DNA from: Marinilabiliaceae bacterium
Lineage (GTDB): Bacteria; Bacteroidota; Bacteroidia; Bacteroidales; Marinilabiliaceae
Direction: 5' to 3'
DNA: 51,182 bases
Assembly (NCBI GenBank): GCA_016933045.1
Contig: JAFGBR010000006.1
Location: 1 to 51,182, forward strand
Position numbers and translations under genes: made by a program. Below, piece after piece: positions 8,426 through 18,195 of the stretch (positions are counted from its first letter, which is position 1; every line of letters starts with the position of its first letter). The notes beneath the pieces were generated by a model that did not search any database, was not told the DNA's origin, and saw nothing but the letters and a program-made list of their open reading frames with translations.

Positions 8426-11389
8426 ATGTTTACAAAAAAAATAAAATCAAATGATATGAAAAGAAAAATTTTACTAGCTGTTTTTATATGGCCAGTGTTA
8501 TTGTTTGCTCAAAATTTTAATCACCCCGGATTGCTGCACACCCAGGAAGATTTTGAAAGGATTATAACACAGTTGGCAGCGAATGAGCCTGCTGTTGTTG
8601 CAGGGTATAACAATTTAAAAAATAATGAATGGTCGCAGTCTAATGTTACAACATGGCCAGTCGAAATCATAAAAAGAGGCATTGCCGGAGATGAGAATTA
8701 TATCAATGCTGCCCGTGGTGCCCATGCTGCATACATGAATGCACTGCGATGGAAAATAAGTGGCGATGTGGCACATGCTAACAGGGCAGTCTATATTCTC
8801 AACAGCTGGGCTGCAGTTACAAAAGCTCTTGGGGGCAATACCAATGTATCGCTTGCATCGGGGTTATATGGTTATGAATTTGCAAATGCTGCTGAGCTGA
8901 TGCGCGATTATGTGGGTTGGAATCGCTCCGATTTTAAGAAATTTCAGAATTGGATGCAAACGGTTTGGTATCCTTATGTTTACGATTTTTTAAGCAGACG
9001 ACACGATACCTGGAAAAATGGCACACCTGGACATTATTGGTCAAACTGGGGATTGTGCAATGTGCTGGCCATGATAAGCATCGGTATTTTGTGCGATGAT
9101 GAATATATTTATAATCAAGGGATTGCATATTACAAATACGATAAAATTGGCACTTTTAAAGATGACAGTACATTAACTTTTGTCGACAACTGGGGACTCA
9201 CCGAGTTTATTGGGAATCTGGTTCCGGTGGTTCATAAAGATAATCGGAGTGCTTCAGGATATTTAGGTCAGATGCAGGAGTCGGGACGTGACCAGGGGCA
9301 TGCAACCATGGGACTGGGATTGGCTGTAGATATTTGTCAGATTGCATGGAACCAGGGCGATGATTTATATGGATATATGGATAACAGATTGTTAGCAGGT
9401 TTAGAATTTGTAGCTGCGTACAATTCCGGAACCGACGATTTACCCTGGACAGATTATTGGTATCATGATGTACGAACCACTTTGGCAAATTCATGGAAAC
9501 AAACAGGTCCTAATTCTTCAGCCCGAGGTCAGTTTCGACCTTATTGGGATAGGATTTTAGGACACTATAAAGGTGTTAAAGGCATTAACTTGAATTTTGC
9601 TCATAAAATGGCCGATTTGGTGATAGCCGATGGTGGCGGTGGTGGAAGCACAAGTGGCGGTTATGACCATTTAGGATATTCAACATTAACCTGCACACGT
9701 CCGGCAATTTCATTTAGCAAAAGCCCCCTCTCCCTGGAAACTCAGATTGTTTATCAGGGCGACACGATTAGACAGGGTGAACTGAATAATGTAAGTAAAG
9801 GCAGCACTTTAAAACTTATTCCTGTTTTGCCCGATACAGCTACCGACACAGGAAACTGGTTATGGAGTTCAGGTGAAACATCAAAAAATCTGGAAATTAC
9901 AGCCGATAGCAGTTCATTGTACCGCGTTACATACACAAATGAAAACGGAATTAAGAGTACCCAATTATTCAGCATTTCGGTACATGGTGATTGCAGACCT
10001 GATGTTTATTATTACTCAACAACGTCAAGTGAAGGTGTTGTAAATGATACTATAATTACAGTTCGTCAGTATTCAAAAGTAATACTTTCAGTAAGCGCTT
10101 CATCATGGCATTCCACCTATTTGTGGAATACAGGCGAAACATCCGGTGCTGTTGAAGTATTGGTTGGTAATGAAGATAGAATCCATTCAGTAACTGGTAA
10201 AAACATGGGCGGTGCAGAGTCAACAATCAACTTCCATGTTCATGTTGAACCTTTGGGCCATAGTTTTAAAATTGGGGATGGAGATGTTATTTACCGCGAT
10301 AAGGTTACAGTTGTTGTCGGTCAGACGGTCACTTTAATGCCAACTATGAAGCCGGGAATGGAAGGAGGCAGCTGGCTTTGGAGCACCGGTGAGACATCTC
10401 AAAACAAGGTATTGGAAAACATACAGGAAGCAAGTGAAATTACCATTATCTATTCAAAAGATGGAACAGATTATCCGTTAACCTTTTCGATAATAGTTGT
10501 ACCGAATGAAAATTCATTTTCATACTGGCCAATGGATGAAACTGACGGAACCATTGCGCAAGATATCTGGTGCGGAAACCATGGCAATATCAACTCATGT
10601 ATATGGACAGAAACAGGAAAATACAATGGCGGAATTAAGTTCGACGGAGCAGCAACTTCATATGTGAAACTACCTGATAATTTTATCAGCACATTAAATG
10701 ATTTTACAATTTCTGTTTGGGTTAAACCTGATGTACTGGATATGTGGGCACGTGTTTTTGATTTTGGTGTGAATACCAATTACAACATGTTTCTAACAAC
10801 TAAAGCTGGCGATGGATTTGTGCGTTTTGCCATTAAGGCAGGTGGCAGCGAACAGCAAATTACAACAACAAAAACACCATCGACTGTTGCATGGACTCAT
10901 ATTGCTATTACAAAATCGGGCAATACAGCAAAAATATATATCAATGGGGTGTTGGCAGGCAGTAATGGTGCAATGTCAATTAATCCTTCTGATCTGGGAA
11001 TTACAACGCAAAACTATATTGGCAAATCGCAATGGCCCGATCCTTTGTATAAGGGTACAATAGATGAGTTGCTAATTTATAAAACAGCTTTGTCTCAATC
11101 AGAGATCACTCAGCTTATGGAGGGCAATTTACCAACGGAACTGCCAAATATCAATTATACTGCACCTGAAATGCTAATTGTTCCAACCATATCCTCATCC
11201 GGAAATTTCAATTTACACTCCCCTGGTTCACCTGCTTTCGTTTCTGTTTTTGACATGTCGGGCAATATCGTGAAGGAATTTACAACATCAGCACAAAATA
11301 CATCCTTTTATTTATCGGAATCAAAATTGTATCTGGTGAGAGTGCGTACCGAAAAAACATCAGAGGTGTTTAAAATCATCAAAAATTAG
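8426..11389 (+). CDS. Large secreted polysaccharide lyase (alginate-lyase fold, PL38-like) with Ig-like and LamG domains, T9SS cargo
   Basis: The N-terminal catalytic domain (to about residue 420) has the all-helical alginate-lyase fold signatures: HPGLLHTQEDF, YWSNWGLCNVLAM and QESGRDQGHATMGLG, containing the Asn, Arg and His expected in the active site. It most resembles PL38-like proteins (glucuronan/alginate-type cleavage), but the subfamily is uncertain. Three Ig-like repeats follow, marked by WLWSSGETS, LWNTGETS and WLWSTGETS. A LamG/concanavalin-like domain (about 692-900) comes next, probably for glycan binding. A C-terminal T9SS sorting domain ends VFKIIKN. An RBS-like AAAAAGG precedes ATG 8426; a second ATG at 8456 would give a more ordinary signal peptide (KRKILLAVFIWPVLLFAQ) and may be the true start. 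The paralogue is at 11507. Terminal domain differences suggest the two enzymes bind different parts of one substrate. Confidence 0.8.
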   Translation: MFTKKIKSNDMKRKILLAVFIWPVLLFAQNFNHPGLLHTQEDFERIITQLAANEPAVVAGYNNLKNNEWSQSNVTTWPVEIIKRGIAGDENYINAARGAHAAYMNALRWKISGDVAHANRAVYILNSWAAVTKALGGNTNVSLASGLYGYEFANAAELMRDYVGWNRSDFKKFQNWMQTVWYPYVYDFLSRRHDTWKNGTPGHYWSNWGLCNVLAMISIGILCDDEYIYNQGIAYYKYDKIGTFKDDSTLTFVDNWGLTEFIGNLVPVVHKDNRSASGYLGQMQESGRDQGHATMGLGLAVDICQIAWNQGDDLYGYMDNRLLAGLEFVAAYNSGTDDLPWTDYWYHDVRTTLANSWKQTGPNSSARGQFRPYWDRILGHYKGVKGINLNFAHKMADLVIADGGGGGSTSGGYDHLGYSTLTCTRPAISFSKSPLSLETQIVYQGDTIRQGELNNVSKGSTLKLIPVLPDTATDTGNWLWSSGETSKNLEITADSSSLYRVTYTNENGIKSTQLFSISVHGDCRPDVYYYSTTSSEGVVNDTIITVRQYSKVILSVSASSWHSTYLWNTGETSGAVEVLVGNEDRIHSVTGKNMGGAESTINFHVHVEPLGHSFKIGDGDVIYRDKVTVVVGQTVTLMPTMKPGMEGGSWLWSTGETSQNKVLENIQEASEITIIYSKDGTDYPLTFSIIVVPNENSFSYWPMDETDGTIAQDIWCGNHGNINSCIWTETGKYNGGIKFDGAATSYVKLPDNFISTLNDFTISVWVKPDVLDMWARVFDFGVNTNYNMFLTTKAGDGFVRFAIKAGGSEQQITTTKTPSTVAWTHIAITKSGNTAKIYINGVLAGSNGAMSINPSDLGITTQNYIGKSQWPDPLYKGTIDELLIYKTALSQSEITQLMEGNLPTELPNINYTAPEMLIVPTISSSGNFNLHSPGSPAFVSVFDMSGNIVKEFTTSAQNTSFYLSESKLYLVRVRTEKTSEVFKIIKN

Positions 11390-11506
11390 ACAGAATATAA
11401 GAAAGGAATAGAAAAGAGTTTGTTTTTCAACCATATCCAGAATCCTTGTTGCGATTTAAATAATTAACAGCAAAAATCTAACGCTCATTAATTAAAATCT
11501 GAAATC

Positions 11507-13942
11507 ATGAAAAAATCTTTATGTCTACTATTATTGGCTTTTATAGTCAGTGTTTCTTCTTTTTCGCAAGCTTTTGTGCATCCGGGGATCCTGCATACCC
11601 AGTCAGATTTCGACAGGATGGCTAAGAAAGTCAATGCAGGGGAAGAGCCTTATTTAGGCAGCTATGAGTTATTAGTAAACAGCTCAGAGGCACAACTCAG
11701 TTGGAATCCTCGTGCTACAGCCACGATCATACGGGGTGGCACAGGCGATAACGTTGCATTATTATACCGGGATGTACAAGCTGCCTATCAACATGCTTTA
11801 CTTTGGAAAATTACGGGGAACACCAATCATGGCAATAAAGCACGTGATATCTTAAATTCTTGGTCAGCAATCCACACAACCCTTACCGGAACGGCAGACA
11901 GGTATCTTGCTTCGGGCATCTTTGGATATCAGTTTGCAAATGCCGCCGAAATGATGCGCGGTTATTCGGGTTTTGATTTGGGACGTTTTCAAAATTATAT
12001 GTTAAACGTGTACTATTACCCGTTGGTAGAGCGTTTTTTAATCGGTAACGACCAATTTGGCAGGGACCACAACGATGCCTGTATTAGCAATTACTGGGCC
12101 AACTGGGATTTATGCAACATGGCCGCGATGGTTGCAATTGGGGTATTGTGCGATAACCGCGATATTTATAACAAAGGCATTGAATACTTTAAAGGCAATC
12201 TTGAATACTTTAAAAATCATCCTGTATACGCACGTGGCAGGCTGGGCAATGGTACCGTTAGAGAGGCGGTTCCATTTATTCATTCTCAATATCATGGTCA
12301 GTGGCAGGAGAGTGGCCGCGATCAGGGGCATTCCTTGTTAGGAGTTGGGCTTATGGCCAGTTTTTGTGAAATAGCCTGGAATCAGGGAGACGATATGTAT
12401 GGTTACGATGATAACCGTTTTAGGAAGGGAGCAGAATATGTTGCCAAATACAATATGGGACAAGAGGTGCCTTTTACTACTTATTCCTGGGGTAGTGGTA
12501 CAACTTGCGCATATAATCAACAAACTGTAATTTCTAATGCAGGAAGAGGAGAGGCTCGCCCAATCTGGGAAATGATATATAATCATTACACAAACAGGGT
12601 CGGTCAGGGAGCTGATATTGGCTATATTACTGCTTTTGCTGCTCAACAAAGACCTGAATGGGGCCCCGGAGGTCATGCCACAACATACGACCAGCCCGGG
12701 TTCGGTTCGCTGACTCATTATGGTGACGATGCTAGTGGTGGCTCCATTGTCCTTGTTACCGGCGTTTCAGGTATTACTGGCACATTTCAATTAAAAAACA
12801 GGGGGACTGGTCTTGTTATAGATGGCTATGGACTTACCGGAAATGAAGATCCTGTTAGGCAATATGCATCATCAACTACACACCCCAATTCACAATGGGA
12901 GATAATTGATGCCGGCAGTACTAATGGGTCATTCTATTACCTTAAAAACGTGGGTACAGGAATGAAGATGGATGGTTTGGGACGTACCATTAACGGAGAC
13001 GATGCCGGACAGTATGAAAGCAGTACTACGCATATTAACTCACAATGGGTAATTCAACAATACAACGGTTATTACAGACTTCAAAACCGGGGAACAGGGC
13101 TGTTCCTCGATGGATTGGGACGCACTGCCAATGGTGAAGCTGTAGGACAATATGCCAACACTTCGCATGTAAACGCCCAATGGGAATTAATTCCAATTAC
13201 CGGTAACACCGGAGTATCGTTTAATGGCTCTGTTGTACAACTAAAAAACAGAGGAACAGGGCTTGTGGCCGATGGTTATGGTAATGCCGAAAATGGCGAT
13301 CCTGTTAACCAATACGCAAGTTCCACAACGCATCCTAATTCACATTGGGAAATGATTAATGTCAACAGCTCCGAAGGTACTTTCTATTATTTGAAAAACG
13401 TAGGAACAGGAATGAAGATGGATGGTTACGGGCGCACCGAAAATGGTTCAGATGTAGCTCAATATAACAGCAGTACCACCCATATTAATGCACAATGGAT
13501 TGTAGAACAATACGAAGGTAGTTATTACAGAATTTCAAACCGTGGAACCGGACTATTTCTGGATGGAATGGGACACACTGCCAATGGAGAGGCTCTTGGA
13601 CAATATGCAAACACCAGTCATGTAAATGCACAGTGGGAAATTGTTATTATTTCTTCATTAAAATCATGTCCTTTGAATAAACATTATCCTGTTGATAATT
13701 TGTTGACTGATATCAATATCAGTCCTAATCCAGTTACATCAGTATTATATTTTGATTTACCTGATGATTTTGAAAATGGATATGTGGAAATAATAGATCT
13801 TTCAGGAAGGCGATTGATAAAAGATGATATTTCAAAAATAAAAACAAATATTAATGTAAATACTCTTGAAGCCGGAATATATATCGTTCGAATTACAAAT
13901 GGGGCTGAAAAGTCATGGAGTGAAAAAATAATCAAGAAGTGA
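11507..13942 (+). CDS. Secreted polysaccharide lyase (alginate-lyase fold, PL38-like) with two ricin-type beta-trefoils, T9SS cargo
   Basis: Paralogue of the preceding lyase in its catalytic half: signal peptide to about residue 22, then HPGILHTQSDF, YWANWDLCNMAAM and QESGRDQGHSLLG with the same Asn, Arg and His. After about residue 420 come two tandem ricin-B/CBM13-like beta-trefoils (about 424-566 and 573-713). Each has three subrepeats of the form LKNRGTGL..DGYG...QW. The second trefoil is nearly a copy of the first, implying an internal duplication. The C-terminal domain (about 733-811, ISPNPVTS to SEKIIKK) is a type A T9SS sorting signal, so the enzyme is probably displayed on or released from the cell surface. 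It follows the first lyase by 117 nt and is closed by a strong stem-loop at 13978. Confidence 0.82.
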   Translation: MKKSLCLLLLAFIVSVSSFSQAFVHPGILHTQSDFDRMAKKVNAGEEPYLGSYELLVNSSEAQLSWNPRATATIIRGGTGDNVALLYRDVQAAYQHALLWKITGNTNHGNKARDILNSWSAIHTTLTGTADRYLASGIFGYQFANAAEMMRGYSGFDLGRFQNYMLNVYYYPLVERFLIGNDQFGRDHNDACISNYWANWDLCNMAAMVAIGVLCDNRDIYNKGIEYFKGNLEYFKNHPVYARGRLGNGTVREAVPFIHSQYHGQWQESGRDQGHSLLGVGLMASFCEIAWNQGDDMYGYDDNRFRKGAEYVAKYNMGQEVPFTTYSWGSGTTCAYNQQTVISNAGRGEARPIWEMIYNHYTNRVGQGADIGYITAFAAQQRPEWGPGGHATTYDQPGFGSLTHYGDDASGGSIVLVTGVSGITGTFQLKNRGTGLVIDGYGLTGNEDPVRQYASSTTHPNSQWEIIDAGSTNGSFYYLKNVGTGMKMDGLGRTINGDDAGQYESSTTHINSQWVIQQYNGYYRLQNRGTGLFLDGLGRTANGEAVGQYANTSHVNAQWELIPITGNTGVSFNGSVVQLKNRGTGLVADGYGNAENGDPVNQYASSTTHPNSHWEMINVNSSEGTFYYLKNVGTGMKMDGYGRTENGSDVAQYNSSTTHINAQWIVEQYEGSYYRISNRGTGLFLDGMGHTANGEALGQYANTSHVNAQWEIVIISSLKSCPLNKHYPVDNLLTDINISPNPVTSVLYFDLPDDFENGYVEIIDLSGRRLIKDDISKIKTNINVNTLEAGIYIVRITNGAEKSWSEKIIKK

Positions 13943-13977
13943 AGATCGTGTTAATGTGTCATTAATAAAATTTTTAA

Positions 13978-14015
13978 ATTATACGGGATGAGAATTCATT
14001 CTTATCCCGTATAAT
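13978..14015 (+). terminator. Strong stem-loop after the second lyase gene
   Basis: A 17-bp stem (ATTATACGGGATGAGAA against its complement, one G-U pair) with loop TTCA. It begins 35 nt after the stop codon. There is no clear U-run, so it may act as a partial terminator or 3' stabiliser rather than a full intrinsic terminator. Confidence 0.6.
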
Positions 14016-14147
14016 GTATTGAGAGTGAAAAAATTAATTCTTATGATGGTTTATTTTTTTATCTAAAGTCTTCGTAAATTGAAAGTAATATAATATGGTC
14101 GCAGTTGTTGGTTTAATTTGTAAGATAACCGGATAATAAAATTTGAA

Positions 14148-15545
14148 ATGAAAAAGTTACCAAGTGTTTTATTCCTCTTCTTTTCGTTAGTTGTGCAGGC
14201 GCAAGAGCTAATTACTTATGAAGTGCCCCGTGAAATGCTTTATAGTGCTCATAACGACGATTTTACTGTGAAAGTACGTGTGCCGGGTGGTGAATGGCAG
14301 GATTTATACGAATACAATGTACAGGTCGATTTAGATAAAGTCCAGGATGCATCAATGGTTTATTTCGATTTCTCTGGCAAGGTGGATGTGTGGGTTAAAA
14401 AAAACAACGGGTTTGTTAATACAATAGATATCCGACCGCGATCATTCGATATTATTCCCGAAATTAACAGTAACATAATCACTTTTAGTTTAGAGCAGCC
14501 CGCGAATATTTCATTGGAAGTGAATGGGGATAAATTGCATAATATGCATCTGTTTGCCAATCCAATTCGAAATGATAAACCCGATCCCAATGATCCTGAT
14601 GTCATCTATTTTGGACCGGGCGTTCATCGTCCCGGGGATTTGCCCGGCGATGTATTTCATATCACTTCAGGAAAAACCGTATTTATTGATGGAGGAGCAG
14701 TAGTGAAAGCAAAATTGATGGTTGACCGCGCTCACGATGTGAAAATTATTGGCCACGGAATTATTTTTCAACCTGAGCGGGGTGTTGAAATCCGCCACTC
14801 CAGAAATATAACAATTGATGGCCCAATATTTATTAACCCCAGCCATTACACAATTTATGGGGGTGCTTCCACCGGATTGAACTTGCACAATATCAAGTCG
14901 TTTGCATGCAAACCATGGACGGATGGTATTGACTTGATGTCTTGCTCCAATGTTGTGGTTGATGGAGTTTTCTTACGAACATCTGATGATTGTATTGCCA
15001 TTTATGGTCATCGCTGGGATTTTTATGGAAGTGCCCGAAATATTCAAATTAAAAACTCAACGCTTTGGGCCGATGTCGCCCATCCAACCAACATAGGTGT
15101 TCATGGAAATGCACAGGCTGATGGCGATACCATAGAAAATGTTCTCTTTCAAAACATTGATATTTTAGAACATGATGAAGATACTAGGATAGCTCAGGGT
15201 TGTTTTGGAATTTCTGCAGGTGACAACAACCTTGTGCGCAACATTAAATATGAAAATATTAGAATTGATGATTTCGAAGAGGGCATGTTACTCAAATTCC
15301 AGGTTTTTTACAGCGAAAAATATGGACATGCAGCAGGACGCGGAATTCATGATGTTGTGTTGAAAGATATTCATTATAACGGGTATTCAGCCAATCCATC
15401 TGAAATATTTGGTTACACCGAAGATCGAAATGTGAAAAACATACGAATTGAAGGGTTGAAAATTAATGGGCAAGTGATTGAGAATGCAATTGAAGGCAAT
15501 ATTCATATTGGTAAATACGCCAAGGGAATAGTATTTAAGAAATAA
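14148..15545 (+). CDS. Secreted parallel beta-helix glycoside hydrolase, GH28-like
   Basis: The protein has a signal peptide (MKKLPSVLFLFFSLVVQAQ), an N-terminal beta-sandwich of about 120 residues, and a right-handed beta-helix with polygalacturonase-like catalytic blocks. These are WTDGIDLMSC (Asp), RTSDDCIAIYGH (paired Asp) and NIGVHGN (His-containing, in place of the usual G-H-G). The Asp-Asp pair and the GVHG turn suggest an inverting hydrolase acting on a uronic-acid-containing or related chain. The N-terminal sandwich recalls GH49 relatives, so GH28 membership is not certain. It lies 205 nt after the lyase, beyond the stem-loop, and 52 nt before the next beta-helix gene, with which it is probably co-transcribed. 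No T9SS tail is visible, so it likely acts in the periplasm. Confidence 0.75.
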   Translation: MKKLPSVLFLFFSLVVQAQELITYEVPREMLYSAHNDDFTVKVRVPGGEWQDLYEYNVQVDLDKVQDASMVYFDFSGKVDVWVKKNNGFVNTIDIRPRSFDIIPEINSNIITFSLEQPANISLEVNGDKLHNMHLFANPIRNDKPDPNDPDVIYFGPGVHRPGDLPGDVFHITSGKTVFIDGGAVVKAKLMVDRAHDVKIIGHGIIFQPERGVEIRHSRNITIDGPIFINPSHYTIYGGASTGLNLHNIKSFACKPWTDGIDLMSCSNVVVDGVFLRTSDDCIAIYGHRWDFYGSARNIQIKNSTLWADVAHPTNIGVHGNAQADGDTIENVLFQNIDILEHDEDTRIAQGCFGISAGDNNLVRNIKYENIRIDDFEEGMLLKFQVFYSEKYGHAAGRGIHDVVLKDIHYNGYSANPSEIFGYTEDRNVKNIRIEGLKINGQVIENAIEGNIHIGKYAKGIVFKK

Positions 15546-15597
15546 AAACAGATTAAGAATTGATCTGTTTTTCAAATGAATTTTTAATGAAAAATCA

Positions 15598-17028
15598 ATG
15601 AAGATAATAACGAATAGGAAGTTGTTTTTTTCAATTTCCATCACTTTGGTAAGTTTTGTTGCTTTACAGGCTCAGAAAAATATTAAAGAAATTGAAACTA
15701 TTGAATCCCTTGTGCAGGTTTCTGCCAATGATAATCAGCACATTCGAATGAAACCGGGAGTATATGCACTTACCGACTATTTGAATGAGGAGAAAATGAC
15801 TAAACTACTTAAAGAATTACCACCCCAAACCGAAGAACAGAGGAGACCTCCCCGTTGGTTCTTGCGTTTTAGTGGCAATAACAACACCTTCGATTTTACA
15901 GGTGTTACCATCGAAATCGATACCGAACTATACGGCAAACTTCCTTACGGTTACATGCGCTGTATCTTCATTGATGGCAACGGTAACTCACTTAAAGGTT
16001 TAACAATAAAAAACAGCGGACCGGAAGATAAAGGCAGCAATGGTAATATTTTAACAGTTTTTGGCAACAATACCCTGCTCGAAGATATTAAGGTTTATGT
16101 TCGTGGTTCGACCTATGGTTATGGCGATTTGTTCGGAAAAGGCGGACCATCGCTTACCCACATGCAAAAACAAAGTGGCGTAATGATTGCAGGCCAAAAC
16201 AACACCCTTAAACGATGTAAGGTTCTCAGTCGTGCTTTTGGTCATTGTTTTTACATACAAACGCAGGGGCACGATACACGCGACATTGTGTTAGAAGACT
16301 GCTATGCTGAAGGTGCTGTTCGCACTACCAACGAAATACTGGCAGAAACAGGCGGACTGGCTGAGAAATTGAATTATCGAAGTGTTTACCAAAATCGCGA
16401 TGGTCGTTTTATTATCACTTCGGGTTACACCAAATCGTTATGCGAAGATGGTTTCCGCACCTATGGCGGGGTGGGAAAAGTGACACTGACTAACTGTACG
16501 GCCAAAAACACACGCGCCGGATTTGAAATAGGTGGAACTAATGATGCCGTAAACCGGACTGTACTTCAAGGTTGCCAGGCTTTTGGTACCGAACGTGCAT
16601 TTCTTCTGGGGTCAAATGTGTTGGTTCGCGACTGTCGTGGCGACATAAAACATGGCCCGCTGCTCTACCTGCGCGAAAATACCATGGGGGCCGATGTTGA
16701 ACTGGAACTCGTTCCCTGCATGCCAAAATCGACGGTACACGTTTTGGCAACCATTGCCGGTAAAAATCACCGTGTTCGGATATATACCAATGACACACAG
16801 GCTCAAGTACCTGCATTGCCAATTATGTTGGGTTTTGCAATGCCCGCTCATGCCGAAATGAGTTCTTCAATACTACCAGCCGAAACAAATGATATTATCC
16901 TAATCAATGAACTTTATCGAAACCCTGTAATTAAAAATGATGAAGCTCAAAATATTCATGTAAAGTTAACAGCCCCGGTAATTACCGACAAAGAGTCAAA
17001 ACAAATGAGCGGAAGTGGGAAATGGTAA
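15598..17028 (+). CDS. Secreted parallel beta-helix protein, probable polysaccharide-active enzyme of unassigned family
   Basis: A signal peptide (to about residue 25, ending VALQAQ) is followed by repeated short beta-strand turns such as NNTFDFTGV, GNSLKGLTIKNSG, NNTLLEDIKVY, NNTLKRCKVLSRAFGH and KVTLTNCTAKNTRAGFEIGG. These are typical of a right-handed beta-helix with Asn ladders. I recognise no diagnostic motif of PL6, PL31 or GH28. Candidate catalytic residues in the helix groove include the HCFYIQTQGHD and LCEDGFRTYGG segments, but this is a guess. Its place between a GH28-like enzyme and a sugar kinase, on the same strand, argues for a role in the same polysaccharide pathway (lyase, epimerase or hydrolase). 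Its codon usage is richer in G and C than that of its neighbours. Confidence 0.7.
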   Translation: MKIITNRKLFFSISITLVSFVALQAQKNIKEIETIESLVQVSANDNQHIRMKPGVYALTDYLNEEKMTKLLKELPPQTEEQRRPPRWFLRFSGNNNTFDFTGVTIEIDTELYGKLPYGYMRCIFIDGNGNSLKGLTIKNSGPEDKGSNGNILTVFGNNTLLEDIKVYVRGSTYGYGDLFGKGGPSLTHMQKQSGVMIAGQNNTLKRCKVLSRAFGHCFYIQTQGHDTRDIVLEDCYAEGAVRTTNEILAETGGLAEKLNYRSVYQNRDGRFIITSGYTKSLCEDGFRTYGGVGKVTLTNCTAKNTRAGFEIGGTNDAVNRTVLQGCQAFGTERAFLLGSNVLVRDCRGDIKHGPLLYLRENTMGADVELELVPCMPKSTVHVLATIAGKNHRVRIYTNDTQAQVPALPIMLGFAMPAHAEMSSSILPAETNDIILINELYRNPVIKNDEAQNIHVKLTAPVITDKESKQMSGSGKW

Positions 17029-17230
17029 ATTTCTATCAATTCCAAATGAATATGGAAGCGAATGTTTCCGGTTGAAGTGAAGTCATTCATCCCTAAATAA
17101 TTTTATGCTATCACCGAATATCGAGCTCTGTTAATTTAGAGAAACTCGCTCATGATTTATATCCGTATTTGTCAGCCTAAGGCCAATACTCGATTAGTAC
17201 TTTCAAAGAATAACATAACAAATAACAACA

Positions 17231-18163
17231 ATGACAAAACGATTTGCAATAGGAGTCGATATTGGCGGAAGCCATATTAGCAGTGCTTTGGTTAATATGT
17301 TTGAAGGCAATATGGTTAAAAATAGTCTGACTGAAAAGAAAATCAACAACAAAGCTTCTGCCGAGGAAATTTTAAATGGGTGGAGTGAAGCACTGATTGA
17401 AACAATAACTAAAGTTGGAAAAGAACAGATTGCCGGTATAGGATTTGCTATGCCCGGACCTTTCGTGTACGATCAGGGAATTGCTTTATTCGATGAAAGT
17501 GTTGATAAGTTTGAAAACCTATATGGCATTCGAGTGGCTTTTGAACTATCAAAAAGATTGAACCTCAATATTCCCATTCGGTTTATGAATGATGCTTCTG
17601 CTTTTGCTGCTGGCGAAGCGTGGTTAGGTCAAGCATCTAACGTATCAAAGAGTGTTTCTGTTACTTTGGGAACAGGATTTGGTTCTGCATTTTTAATTAA
17701 TGATATTCCGGTTGTAGAAGGTGATGGAGTTCCTAAAATGGGTTGTTTATGGCATCTTCCTTTTAAAGATAGCATTGGTGATGATTATTTTTCAACACGT
17801 TGGTTTGTTAAGCGATGGAAAGAAATATCCGGAAAAACGGTTAATGGAGCTAAAGAGATTGCCTATTTAGCAGAAAGGGATCGTAACGCGATATCGCTTT
17901 TTTTTGAGTATGGTAGAAATATGGGCTACTTTTTGGGGTCTTGGCTTACAAAATTCGAAGCTGATGTTCTGATAATTGGAGGTAATATTTCAGGAGCTTA
18001 TTCATTATTTGGTTCATCTCTCGAATCAATTTTAAAACAGTTTGGATTCACAGGCAAAATTGCAATTTCCAAATTAAAAGAAGATGCTGCTATCATTGGA
18101 AGTGCACGCATAATCGATCCTGAATATTACGAAAGCATTAAACCTGTTCTTTCAAAAATGTAA
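17231..18163 (+). CDS. ROK-family sugar kinase lacking the zinc motif
   Basis: Predicted cytoplasmic kinase phosphorylating an imported hexose or related sugar. The ASKHA fold is evident from the phosphate-binding loop VDIGGSHISSAL near the start, catalytic Asp in FMNDASAFAAGE and the second phosphate loop TLGTGFGSAF. The ROK zinc-binding cysteine cluster (CxCGxxGCxE) is missing. In its place is KMGCLWHLPFKDSIGDDYFST, a form I associate with Bacteroidota ROK proteins. It has no N-terminal HTH, so it is a kinase and not a NagC/XylR-type repressor. The permease gene begins 32 nt downstream, forming an uptake-and-activation pair. Confidence 0.85.
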   Translation: MTKRFAIGVDIGGSHISSALVNMFEGNMVKNSLTEKKINNKASAEEILNGWSEALIETITKVGKEQIAGIGFAMPGPFVYDQGIALFDESVDKFENLYGIRVAFELSKRLNLNIPIRFMNDASAFAAGEAWLGQASNVSKSVSVTLGTGFGSAFLINDIPVVEGDGVPKMGCLWHLPFKDSIGDDYFSTRWFVKRWKEISGKTVNGAKEIAYLAERDRNAISLFFEYGRNMGYFLGSWLTKFEADVLIIGGNISGAYSLFGSSLESILKQFGFTGKIAISKLKEDAAIIGSARIIDPEYYESIKPVLSKM

Positions 18164-18195
18164 AACACATTTCCTGATTTAAACAAACACAACTC

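Noticed and set aside
12779-13645. Tandem DNA similarity as a CRISPR or satellite repeat
   Set aside because: The repeats are in frame inside the second lyase and encode ricin-type trefoil subrepeats. No unit of constant short length with unique spacers exists.
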